Origin: Epiperipatus broadwayi | Taxonomy: Eukaryota; Onychophora; Udeonychophora; Euonychophora; Peripatidae | NCBI GenBank assembly: GCA_028023455.1 | Contig: JAQFVV010006255.1 | Coordinates: 2,418,001-2,482,000 of the forward strand | DNA length: 64,000 nt | Reading direction: 5' to 3' | Shown: positions 49,831 to 61,941 of the stretch, piece after piece | Position numbering within the stretch: the stretch's first letter is position 1 | How the letters are laid out: each line of letters opens with the position of its first letter | Made by a program: the position numbers and the translations under genes | Notes under the pieces: model-generated | Seen by the model: only the letters and a program-made list of their open reading frames with translations | Database searches by the model: none | What the model was told of the DNA's origin: nothing

Positions 49831-49900
49831 TTGCCATATTACTCAGAAAATTTATCATTAAAATAATTAACTGGTAAATTTTGCATGCCAAATTTAAACA

Positions 49901-50559
49901 AATTTGATAAATGAGTTTTCAGTCAATTGAAGACAAAACTTTCTAATAAAAGATAAGCAAACAAAACTGGAAATTTTTACTTGGGTTGTTGATAGATAAA
50001 CGACTGCGGAGTTATATTATTATTATTCATCTTCCCTTACTACTACTTCTTTTTTCTCCTCCTCCTGGATGTATATAAATATTTCTAAGTAAACTTATTT
50101 AATATAATTTACCTATTTGAATTTAGGATATTCCTTTACTTTCTTTTATCTAATAGTGTTAATACAAACTTAATTTAAAACTTTGCATGTTTGTTTAATA
50201 ATCTGTAATTCAATACTAGAGTTATAAACGCATACCCACAAAGCTAATATTTAATATTTTGTTAAACCATGGGCTTAGTGCTTTCGATAGTCAAGGATCT
50301 CATAATCATAGTTCTTTGTGAAGTAACTGATTGTCTTATGTTATGCAAATTTATGTAAAATTCGAGTATTCTATTTCCTAAATATAGAATAACATGTTTC
50401 TTTTCTGTTAAGTTTAATAGTAGTATTAATAATTCAAAAGTTTTAATAATGACGTCAACGGATAATAGTTATCTAGATTTAAGTACAGCACAGTCTCTGG
50501 TTTTCATATACAGGTGATCACCCTAATTTCTGATCTGATAATATCCTGGTAAGCAAGTA
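49901..50559. other. AT-rich stretch, nothing recognised
   Basis: No gene, RNA or element edge supported. Confidence 0.5.
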
Positions 50560-50850
50560 TTTCAGCATAAGAGAAGCTTCTTCTTCTTGATTCTGCATCC
50601 TATGGCATGGGCTGCTTCCCTTGATTTGGTGTAGTGGATTCAAACATCAGCGGAAGGCGAGTCAGAGCAATATATCACAGCATTTGGCTAATGTCACAGG
50701 TGATGAGTGGAGGAAAATGGCCGAACACCAGCGTTTGGATCTAGCCACTCATTTCTTTCATGGCACGATAGTAAAAGAATGGTTTCATCATGCTAGACTA
50801 CTAGTGGCTCATTGACTTTGTTTACTGCTGCTGGTTGATCTTGGTTATAT
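50560..50850. other. Island of balanced base composition, unknown origin
   Basis: About 290 bp much less AT-rich than its surroundings. The plus strand is open at 50,621-50,815 (contains GDEWRKMAEHQRLDLATHFF), but there is no plausible start, splice site or family resemblance. It could be the 3' part of an unrecognised element, an exon of another gene, or a retroposed transcript fragment. Confidence 0.35.
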
Positions 50851-51470
50851 TTTAACCATCTTCTATAATACTTTTTGAATAGTCTGAAATCTGAATAATC
50901 TGCATGATAACAATAGAGAATATCAACCTTTTATACACTCTTACCCCACCTTTGCTCATTTTCATTCCTGCTATCAATACATTTGATCTTTAAATTTTTT
51001 AGTTAGTACATTCTTTTTTTTTTTTTCAATTTAATTTCACTGAAAAGAGTCCCATATTATTCATTTAATCTCCAGAACCTGATTTATTTTAATTAATTAT
51101 AAAAAAAAATTAATTAAAAAGTGTTTTTGACAAAGAGTATTTTTGACAGAATTATATAAAAATAAAAGTACATAAAAGAAAGATAAGTTATAATTACTAA
51201 ATAATTTCTAACTTATTCCCAACATTTTTATTTTAACTTTTATCTTTCCCAATTATTAAATATTGATTTTAGTTTTCTATTTCATTTTTTTTTAAAATTT
51301 TATTTTAAATAAATAAGTAAATCATTTAACTCGTATATACACACACGCACGCTTATCGCAATGTATGTATATACACATCGTTACAGTATATATAAATAGT
51401 AATTGATGTGTCAAACTTACTGCCCTCATAAGTTTGACGCAAACTATTTAATGCAAGTATATTAATAATT
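50851..51470. other. AT-rich stretch, nothing recognised
   Basis: It includes an ACACACGCACGC-type dinucleotide run near 51,338-51,352. No gene supported. Confidence 0.5.
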
Positions 51471-51912
51471 TTAATTAATCATTCATTAGACTAGAGATTA
51501 TTCACTTAATGGATAATATTTTTGTACTGTAGTTTTTATTTCATCACACTCATGCAAGGTAGGTACTGTTTTTTATCAACTTTTAATAGTTCTTGGAGGA
51601 GTGTAATCATAAATATATGCCCAGTGATATGTGGGGAAAATGTACGATCTCCACGATTCACATTCCTTGCTGAACCAGCACTAATCAGTTCGCCCAATTC
51701 ACAATATCTTACACAAGTAAGATTGATAACCAACTACATCTTTTTTTACATATCTTTGATCATATGTTTATGATTACACCCCTCCACAAGATCTTAGAAG
51801 TGAATAGAAAATAGTCTCTAGCTTGCATAAGTGTGGAGTAGTGAAATCAGAAATATTATTCATTAAGTAAATAATCACTAATCTAATGAATGACTAATAA
51901 AATTATTAATAT
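51471..51912. repeat. Long palindrome (foldback element), arms about 150 bp
   Basis: The left arm 51,471 to about 51,630 and right arm about 51,755 to 51,912 are inverted relatives. Landmarks include ATTCATTAGACTAGAGATTA against its near complement, a CATGCAAGG/CTTGCATAAG pair and GGAGTGTAATCATAAA against TTTATGATTACACCCC. The central 120 bp or so is single copy and less AT-rich, with ATCTCCACGATTCACATTCC. No transposase fits inside. The outer edge of the right arm is itself duplicated (51,853-51,968). Confidence 0.8.
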
Positions 51913-51968
51913 ATTATTCATTAAGTAAATAATCACTAATCTAATGAATGACTAATAAAATTATTAAT
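51853..51968. repeat. 58-bp exact tandem duplication
   Basis: ATATTATTCATTAAGTAAAT... starts at 51,853 and again at 51,911, with no difference seen. It copies the end of the foldback arm. Confidence 0.92.
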
Positions 51969-52500
51969 ACAATATCTGTTTCTGTGGTTTCTGTATCTTT
52001 TATATTTAGGTATTATTTAAATAAAATAATACATGATTTGTCAACAGCAATATAGCAAAACTTTAATTTTTAAGATCAGTTATACTAGCGAATAATCAAC
52101 TTTTAATATTTTATTTTACATGTATTTCTCACATAAATTAATTAGTACTATTAATTATTAAGCATACACTCCGATATCTATAATATATCCAAGACATGTC
52201 AAAAACACAAAAACATATAATAACAAAATTGCTTAATTACAAATAATAATTTGTAAATAATTAATTTCATGGAATTTGTTCCTGGCATGCTATTTAGAGG
52301 TTGTAATATATATATATATATTATTAAGATGGTGTAGAGAGATATTATGAATCAGACAAAGTAGATTAAACATGGATTACTTGTATTCTAAAGCGGAGCC
52401 ATAATGATTGAAAATGATGATGATGATGAACGTATAAAGTAAATATAAGAAACATATTTCAATTTTCCACTCAATAGATAACTTTTATCTTATTTTTTTT
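51969..52500. other. AT-rich stretch with short microsatellites
   Basis: TA repeat near 52,307-52,321 and GATGATGATG near 52,417-52,430. No gene supported. Confidence 0.5.
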
Positions 52501-52516
52501 AGACTAGGGAACCTAC

Positions 52517-52562
52517 CCTACACCCTCTGAGAGCAAAGCACGAAACCATGTCAGTTTGATCT
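52517..52562 (+). ncRNA. Degraded hammerhead-like motif (upstream copy)
   Basis: CTGA at 52,527-52,530 is followed by GAGCAAAGCACGAAACC and GTC (52,550-52,552), the same order and spacing as the better copy 357 bp downstream. Preceding sequence AGACTAGGGAACCTACCC also resembles AGACGGTCGAACACCC before the other copy. Stem I is poor beyond 2 bp, so this copy would not fold well. Confidence 0.35.
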
Positions 52563-52873
52563 ACAGATATTTTATTTTGATTTACATAAAGCTTGTAGAG
52601 GAATTCAATCCTCACTGTTTATAACTTACAAGCTAAGAGATAGGGTCATGGATCTATGAATTGATCTATGACTTTTATTTTGACTATTTATAGTCTCTGC
52701 CAAAAAGTCTTATGCAATTTTATATTGCTATGACTACTACTATGTGGCATGGCTGAAGATCTATCAGCCCCATATAGCTATTTGAGTTGGATAGCTGGGT
52801 TTGAAGACACATGCGAAAATTTCAGATTTCCACCATGTCTTTGCTGGCGCTGGGTGGTTTAGACGGTCGAACA
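52563..52873. other. Spacer between the two hammerhead-like motifs
   Basis: About 310 bp, less AT-rich towards its right end, with no coding potential. It is the body of a possible retrozyme-like repeat unit, which is inference. Confidence 0.35.
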
Positions 52874-52919
52874 CCCTGACCCCCTGAGGGTGCCAGCACG
52901 AAACCGGTCGGGGTTGGGG
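52874..52919 (+). ncRNA. Hammerhead-ribozyme-like motif, type I layout
   Basis: CCCTGACCCC (52,874-52,883) can pair with GGGGTTGGGG (52,910-52,919) as an unbroken 10-bp stem I with two G-U pairs. Between them lie CTGA (52,884-52,887), GG, a stem-loop GTG-CCAG-CAC (52,890-52,899), GAAA (52,900-52,903), a self-complementary ACCGGT, and cleavage-site-like GTC (52,907-52,909). This is the order CUGANGA - stem II - GAAA - stem III - NUH of a type I hammerhead with a minimal stem III. One core base is missing: CTGANGA is CTGAGG here, so it may be inactive. It lies in a GC-rich patch of very AT-rich DNA. Confidence 0.5.
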
Positions 52920-53734
52920 GGGACGAAGGGCGCAATAATGGGAACCGATATTTACACATATCTCTTTATCAACATATATAGTTTTACTATCATTATATTT
53001 TTTATCTAAAGAAAATAATTAATTTTTTTAAAAATTATAATTATTTCATGAGACAAAATGTCTAAATATATAATGCTTCAAAAAAAAAAGAAAAAAATCT
53101 AAAGTAACTTATAAACAATTAATTTATTTTAATAGTCATTAAACTTCAGTCTTTATATCTACTTTAATTGTAGAGCTCTACAATTTTTTTTTTTATTATT
53201 CCGCCAATCTGAAAAATTCAATTTTTATTATTTTAATTAAATTATTAATAAAATAAACATATTTACTAATAAAATAAACATTATAAGCGAAACATTAATT
53301 TTTTTTTTTTTTTTAGCAATCCAAAGAAAAATTTATTCATATGCACAACACATTCATTAAGAAATTTCCCTGTTTCAATACCATGACAGGTTTGACAAAC
53401 TACAATTGATTTCACTATTTAATAGCTCTTGAACTTTTTGCATGATCTTAACAAAACAAATATTCAATTTCCTATCAAAATTTATGAAATAGTATCTATT
53501 TTTAGAACAATTATTTTAATCTTGTTTTAACCAAAAAAAAAAAAAACTTGTCTATAATCTATCTTGCAATATTGACTATGAAATACTATCATTTTTAATG
53601 TAGATTCATCCAGATATTTGTAATAATCAATCTATGTATTGTATTTGAGTTGACAGCGATTCCAATTATTTCTATAATTTTGGGCCAAAATTTTCTATTC
53701 TTGATTGGCGAGATTTGATGAGATGCACTGTGAG
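52920..53734. other. AT-rich stretch, nothing recognised
   Basis: Apart from the GC-rich flank up to about 52,950, it holds A and T runs only. Confidence 0.5.
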
Positions 53735-53999
53735 TTTTCCTTTTTCAGAATCAGGAATCTCTCAGCTACCATGTCTAAATAAATCAGTTAGCCACTTTCT
53801 CTTCACTTTCCATTCCCCACCCTGTTTTCCCCATATTCTTCTTTATCCGGCTCCATCCATTTCTACAACATAATCTTTGTCAACTCCATGGCCTTTATAT
53901 CCAAATCCCTCTTATCTTTTCCCAAACCCAGCATAAAAACCAAGAACCCACTTTCTGTATAATCATTGTTTATATTTATTCTTCCATAACTTCATTATT

Positions 54000-56900
54000 T
54001 GTACCCTTTCTGCTTGCAGGCAGTTCCATTAATTTACAGATGCCTAATATTTTCTATGTCTTACTTACGTACTAAAGATCCTGTTCGAGCCTTAAGCAGT
54101 AAATTACTTTCCTTGTTATTATCATAAATTAACTTGCATTCAATATTCTGTTTACTTCTATATATATTTAAACTCTTTATACTAGCTCTCCAACTCCCTA
54201 TTCTTTATTAATGCATCTATTCTTCTATCCTTTTCCTTGCAACTATTACACTCACCAATTTTCCTAACACAATCATCCTACTTTTTGTATAAGTATACTG
54301 ACATAAATTCTTTATCTAAATCTTCTGCATACCATATCACATTTCTCACCCATTTTGTTGCCTGCTCTTTACTCTTAATCCAATTAAATACTATTTTGGC
54401 TATTTTCTTATTCATAAACTGCAGTCTATCAAACACTTTCATTTTGCTTTTTGCATCTCTCATAAAAACTTGACCATCCCATTTCTACTTGAATTGTCTC
54501 CTTTCCCATCCACACATCTGCATCTAATGCATGTCTTCCTATTTCTCTTTGTATTTTTTCTAAGTAATCTAACACCTCTTTACTTTACACATAATGCATC
54601 ATTACCATATGTTAACCCAGCTACTGCTACTCCCTTTCATACAATTCTAGCTACATTATATTTATTATATGAAAATGCTTTTAATTTCTTTATCAGTCTC
54701 TTTCTTTTCTTTGCTTCATTTATCTTTTTTTTCCCCATTCATTCAAGCAATTTCTCTGATTACTTAAGTCGATTCCCAAATAGTTATACCTATTTACCAC
54801 ACTTAACTTTATATCCCCCAATAAAAATTCTTTGTCTTCTCTTTCCCCAGTATTAATCAACAGAACTTTTGGGTTTTCTTCACTAAATTTAATTCTCAAC
54901 TCTTTACTCATCCTTGTGAATGTCCTCAGCATAACTTCCATATCTTCCCTTCTTTCTGTGCACAAGAAGACATCATCCACAAATAAAAGACCCGGTGATG
55001 TATATACTCCCTTGCTACCTATTAATGGCACCTTTAACCATCTTCCTAGTCTTTCTATTGCTCTCTCTATTTCTCTCAAATACAAGAAAAACAAAATAGA
55101 TGACATAGAGCATCCTTGTCTTAGTCCTACCCAATTTTTAACTTTAATTGATTCTATTTACATTATACAATCTCTTAACAAAACCCACTAAAGCTCCATT
55201 TATTCCCAAATTTACTAAGCTTTTCCATAATCTATTTCTATTTATCATATACCTTTTCAGTATCTATAAAAGTCATATATGACTATCTACCTGTATTTCT
55301 ACTTATATATATGTTATGTAACTACAAATAATCTATCTCATATATATATATATCCAATCAAAAACAAATAATCTATCTCATATATATATATATCCAATCA
55401 AAAACCTCTGCATTTCTCACACTATATTATTTTCTTCCATCCATTTTGTGACTCTTCCGGCCACCATATATGCAAAAACTTTGTTTAACACTGACATTAC
55501 CACTATTGGTCTATAATTACTTAATTTTCTATAATCCTTACTTTTTCCTTTAAACAATAGCCTTACTCTTGTATTATTCCAACTTGCTGGAAAATCTCTC
55601 TTTTGTGTCATCTTATTAAAACATGACAATAGATTTAATTTAGCCCTATGTCCTAAATTCATTATCATCTCTGCTGCACATCCATCTAAACCTTTTGACT
55701 TTCCACCTTTCAATTTTCTCCCTGCCTCATTCAGTTCATTTTTGTTAAATGTAATATTTCCATTATATATGCTCTTATGTTTGTTATGACTCTGTCCTTC
55801 ACATCTAGCATCTTTTCTATATCCATTACATGTTTTTTTAAGATTGTTTCTAATTCTTCTCTAGAGCTACTCTCTATTCCCTCATCATCTAGTGATTACT
55901 TTTTTCTCCCCTACATTCCTTCTTTTAATGTATTTCCAATTTTGACTCCCATCTCTTCCATTTGTATTTATATCCTTTAACAATTTACTATTCAATTTCA
56001 TTATGTCTATAATTATCTATTTTGGCCAACTTTTTTGTATATACATTTCCCATTTAACATTAACATCTTTTTTACTTTGCTTGTTCTTAATAGCATACTT
56101 ATATTTTCTGCATGCTTTTCACCTCTTTTTTTCAATTTTACTAACTCTCACTTTTCTATTACTTTCATTCTTCTGAATATTTTCACTTAAAACTGTATTG
56201 TTCCACTTTTTCTACTTCACCACACCTGTCTTTATATTCACCCCCAACTAACTCTTCCGTGGTTTCTGCAGCTTTTATTTTATATTCTTCTAACTTATTC
56301 TTATCATTTATTCTCCATTCACATCTTTCATTATCCTTTCTATCCATCTTACTATTTTCCACCTCATTACTAACCATTTCTATTATAAAGAAATTATGAT
56401 CACTATTATATATTCTATATTTATTATCAAACACTTTAATTTTTTTGTACTTTATTCATTTCCTCTTTCTTTTCTAATACATTATTATGTGAAGTATATT
56501 ATTTCTAGACAATGTGTATTGTCCCTTATAAATATTTGCCAAATTTCTAATGCTCAAATTCACTCTTTGACAAAAAATTTTCAAAGGCTGTCCTTTCTTG
56601 TTATGTACATCATCAATTTTTTCAATATGCCCATTTATATTCCTATAATCATTGTTTTTATTTCCTTTTTTGAAACTCTGTAATCTCCAGTGGCTATATA
56701 CACTATAACCACCACCCATTCTTATTTTCCTAACCTTATCTCAAACCACAAATGTTTTTGACATTTAACAGTATTTAAATGTTTTTATGACATAACTCCT
56801 ATACTACCACCTCTTTTTTTTCAATTTATATTCTACCATGCCAAGTTTTCCAGTATAGATTCTTCTTCTCTTAGATGTGTTTCTATTACTGCAAATTCCT

Positions 56901-57000
56901 CAAGCTTTTCATTTTTAACTGCTTTCAATTTTAACAATTTCTTCTATCCTAACTACTCATTTATAAATTCTTTTGACTCTTTCTTCTCCATTACATTTAT
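54000..57000 (-). pseudogene. LINE ORF2: endonuclease and reverse transcriptase
   Basis: The endonuclease runs from about 56,960 to 56,190: ETHLREEES near 56,865, VVVIVYIATGDYR near 56,705, and SDHNFFIIEM at the end (56,390-56,400), matching the C-terminal SDH of this nuclease family. RT N-terminal motifs are open at 55,417-55,713 (KSKGLDGCAAEMI, NYRPIVVMSVLNKVFA). The catalytic block is open at 54,720-55,106 (GLLFVDDVFLCTERREDMEVM, with the DD pair kept; FVDD replaces FADD). The thumb follows near 54,620-54,660 with a GLTYGNDA-like segment. The part of RT holding the first catalytic Asp, between 55,400 and 55,110, is unreadable, with AT-rich tandem repeats, so this copy is dead. Confidence 0.8.
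55325..55404. repeat. 40-bp exact tandem duplication in LINE RT region
   Basis: CAAATAATCTATCTCATATA... at 55,325-55,364 is repeated at 55,365-55,404. Each unit contains a TA-dinucleotide run. Confidence 0.92.
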
Positions 57001-57129
57001 AAATAACTTGCTTACTATTAATTTTATAGACCCATTACCTCTCCACATCTACATTTATACCCAAATCAGCTACCCTTTGTTTATTTCTTACAGTGCATCC
57101 TTTTTTTTCTTTCTGATGAAATTGCAACT

Positions 57130-58130
57130 TAAATCCCCACTCCCCTGTATAAGTTTTCTGAACTATATTCTTTATAAATCAAACTCCCTAAACTTCACTT
57201 TTGTTTTTTGCTAACTGCAATTCATCTTTACTCTATAACTCCCTCTTTTTTATAAAAGAATCCCACACCTCAACAAATATAACATTTTTCTCACACAATT
57301 TTTTCAATATTTCATATATACCACATGCCCTATCTAACATATATCTATTGTCAAATCTTGATAATAATCCAACTATATTACTAATCAATTCTATGTACGC
57401 ATCCATTACTCTCACTGAAGGCTCTGACAAATTATTTGTCCCTACCATAACATACACATCTCTACTCCCTTGTTTCTTTACCTTATCTATAGCATCCCTA
57501 ATTCTAGTTCCAGGCAGACATATTTTTATATACCTGTTTCTTTTCCCTTGCAATTATATCTCCAGATTCTCTAATTAGTGAATCTTCTGTTAATACTGTC
57601 TCATAGTTTACATTCCCTATTTCATCTGTAACATTCTCATCCACTTTCTGGACTTCCTTATTTACTTCTTCCTTATCATTCCTATTTAATAATTCTTTTA
57701 ACTGCACACATTTCATCTCTAACAATTTTAATTTTGCTCCTCCATCCTTTATCTCTTCCTCTATCTTACTTATTTTTTGGCTGTCTCCATTGCACTACTT
57801 ATTTTTCCATCCATATCTTTTGTCACTCCATTAAAAAATCCTCTATCCTATCTTCCTCAACTACATTTTGCTCCATTTTTTCTGATTTTCTCTTTAAACT
57901 ATCTACACTTAGACACCACTTTTTCACCTCTTTTATCACATTTACACACTGTCTATATGGCCATAAATCTATTACCTCCTTCCTAGTCTTATTTAAGCAT
58001 TTCAAATGGTAAACCTCATCTCGTATGGTACACTTCACCACAGCATGCCTAATTTTTTTCTGACTATTATATATGCATTGTGTGGAATACAATTACAATC
58101 CATATTCTTTATTTTTCAAGTTCCCTACTC
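57130..58130 (-). pseudogene. LINE ORF1: PHD finger and SGNH esterase-like domain
   Basis: At 57,823-58,092 the minus strand has AVVKC, VYHLKCLNK and LWPYRQC in the spacing of a C4HC3 PHD finger, with some cysteines lost (TIRDE where a Cys is expected, PYRQC for PCRQC). An acidic, glutamate-rich coiled segment follows (57,600-57,850). The esterase starts with EDSLIRESG (about 57,565-57,590), a GDSL block with G changed to E, then LPGTRIRDAID, VYVMVGTNNLSEPS (the GTND-like block) and NVIFVEVWDSF within 57,233-57,553. In live CR1-like elements these domains are thought to help chromatin or lipid interaction, but their role is unsettled. Stops separate the pieces. Confidence 0.8.
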
Positions 58131-58884
58131 TATATTTAACTTTATACTTCATATCCTACTTTTCAAACCTTTTTATACAAAGGAGAAAAACTTTACTTTC
58201 TTTCAATGGTCATCGATAAACACATTCTCCAACCTAAGGCCTCAAACATTATCTTCTTTTTCAAATAAATAACTTCCTTTCTTAAATTCAAACAATTCTT
58301 TAGTAACAAAATTATTAAAAAGCAACTAATCTTATGTATAAGTTATAAAGTCTCTTTTCAGTAACATCACCACAACAAAATTTTTTTTCACTTCTATACT
58401 TAAAAAGGCATAATGAAACACTTCAAATATTATCAAAATTCTTCACCATCTTTCCAAATCCAATTAAAACTATATTGACACCAATTTTCTCTTCACATCC
58501 ACACACCAATCACACAATTTTCATAGTAATCAATTTTTTGAAAATAATAGCAAAAATATATATATAACTTATCTTGCAGAGAAAAATAGCTATGTCAGCA
58601 TAGCAAGTCATTCAAATTTCAAAATTCTTGCTAATACATGTATTAAAGTCCCCCTAAAGAAAAAAAGTGTTAGGTTATAACTTTATTCAATAAGAAATAA
58701 AATCTGGGAAATTTTTGAATCTAATAATTGATAAAATAGACACAAATATTATAAGCATTAAGCAAATTTTCCTTTTATAAATCTTTAATAAATATATTTA
58801 GAAATTCTAAGAATATAGACATTTTTGTTTAGACCAAAATATTATACAATCTTTTTTTTTTGCTAATGAGCTCTTTATTGAAAC
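58131..58884. other. LINE 5' flank and AT-rich DNA
   Basis: 58,131 to about 58,270 may be 5' UTR of the CR1-like LINE; the rest shows nothing recognisable. CTTTATTGAAAC at 58,872-58,883, just before the AAT tract, equals the last bases of the plus-strand LINE that ends at 61,580. Confidence 0.45.
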
Positions 58885-58885
58885 A

Positions 58886-58924
<39 letters not shown>

Positions 58925-58925
58925 T
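58885..58925. repeat. (AAT)13 tract at a LINE 3' end
   Basis: Perfect AAT repeats between CTTTATTGAAACA on the left and the 3' end of the minus-strand LINE on the right. Confidence 0.95.
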
Positions 58926-59840
58926 TAATTTAATTTATTAAACATATAATCTCCTTGTGATAAATAAATCACGCATGGAGCTTAACAAAAATACATGTGC
59001 AAATAAAATAAAAAACATTAATATACAATAAAATAATTAAATAGAAATAAAAAGTTTTTGATTATCATCAATTATAATCCAGTTCATAATGAATTTTCTC
59101 AAAGTTTTCCTTGATAGGTCATTAACATTAAATCCAATGTTTCTTATAAAAATATTATAAAATCTTGGACCAAGATAACATTTCTGATATCTACAATGAG
59201 TTTTAAAGTACACTGGTTCAAATAATAAATCAAAATCACTTGATCTAGTCACCATTATTGATGAAGAATTATTTTTATTCATTTTTTTGTATTTAATATA
59301 ATAACACAAAATATTCACTAAAAATAATTGATGAATAGTTAAAACTCCAGCACACTTAAATAATTCAAGTCTTGGCAAATCCAAAGGTTTAAACAAAATA
59401 ATTCTTAACGTAAAATTTTGTAGTGTTTGCTATGACTTCAAAAAATATGCTGCAGTGCCACCCCATAATGTTATACCATAAGAAAGTCTGCTTAAGAAAA
59501 TTTGTTTATATATACTTAATAGGACAGATTTATTCAAACAATCTCTTAATCTATAAAAAAGAAAATTAAGTTTTCTTAATTTTACTTGAAGCCAAAGAAT
59601 ATGTTTATCCCAGTGTAAATACTCATCCAAAACCAAGCCGAGGTAAGAAATTGTTGAAGTCCTGGTAATTTTCTGACAATATGTTTTATTAACATAAGGC
59701 AATTGAATTAACAAGTCTTTTTCTGGAATATTTTTAAGAGAATACATTATGTAATTACACTTATTAATATTTAGCAGTAATCTATTATTGTTCATCCATT
59801 GTGTAATTTTAAATAAATCTTCATTCACAAGTTTCTCAAG
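58926..59840 (-). mobile_element. Jockey/CR1-like LINE, 5'-truncated (copy A)
   Basis: The minus frame 59,430-59,828 reads ITQWMNNNRLLLNINKCNYI and SYLGLVLDEYLHWDKHI, then LSRLSYGITLWGG, the order of post-catalytic RT thumb motifs (W...N.L.lN..KT, yLGv.lD..L.w..Hi, s.l.YGi..WGg). A second frame, 59,037-59,396, continues to the C-terminus (TRSSDFDLLFEPVYFKT), so at least one frameshift lies near 59,400-59,430. The catalytic core is missing, and the fragment stops abruptly at the AAT tract. A small 3' hairpin GTGATTTATTTATCAC lies near 58,957-58,972 before the (ATT)n tail. Confidence 0.8.
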
Positions 59841-59841
59841 T

Positions 59842-61941
<2,100 letters not shown>

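Larger units (their letters stand above)
44640..49900 (-). mobile_element. Zinc-knuckle LINE, copy 2 (near full length)
   Basis: ORF1 at about 48,200-49,830 and ORF2 at about 45,040-48,195 run in order on the minus strand, followed by a putative 3' UTR down to about 44,640. It aligns by eye with copy 1 in ORF1 and the endonuclease, and with the plus-strand copy at 60.2-61.6 kb in the RT thumb and C-terminus. Unlike the copy at 60.2 kb, no AAT tail was seen at its 3' side. Stops and frameshifts are numerous. Confidence 0.8.
53735..58130 (-). mobile_element. CR1-like LINE encoding PHD, esterase, endonuclease and RT (near full length)
   Basis: On the minus strand, from about 58,130 to 53,735: a PHD-finger-like domain, a coiled-coil/acidic linker, an SGNH esterase-like domain, an endonuclease, a reverse transcriptase and a 3' UTR. 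The 3' end coincides with that of the truncated copy at 21,985. A PHD plus esterase ORF1 is established for CR1-like non-LTR elements; RT clade membership was not tested. All frames carry stops, but long stretches remain readable. A 40-bp tandem duplication lies in the RT region. Confidence 0.85.

Noticed and set aside
54237-58272. Numerous plus-strand open frames rich in Phe, Leu, Ser and Ile
   Set aside because: They are antisense to the minus-strand LINE, whose A-rich coding strand makes the complement look hydrophobic and open.
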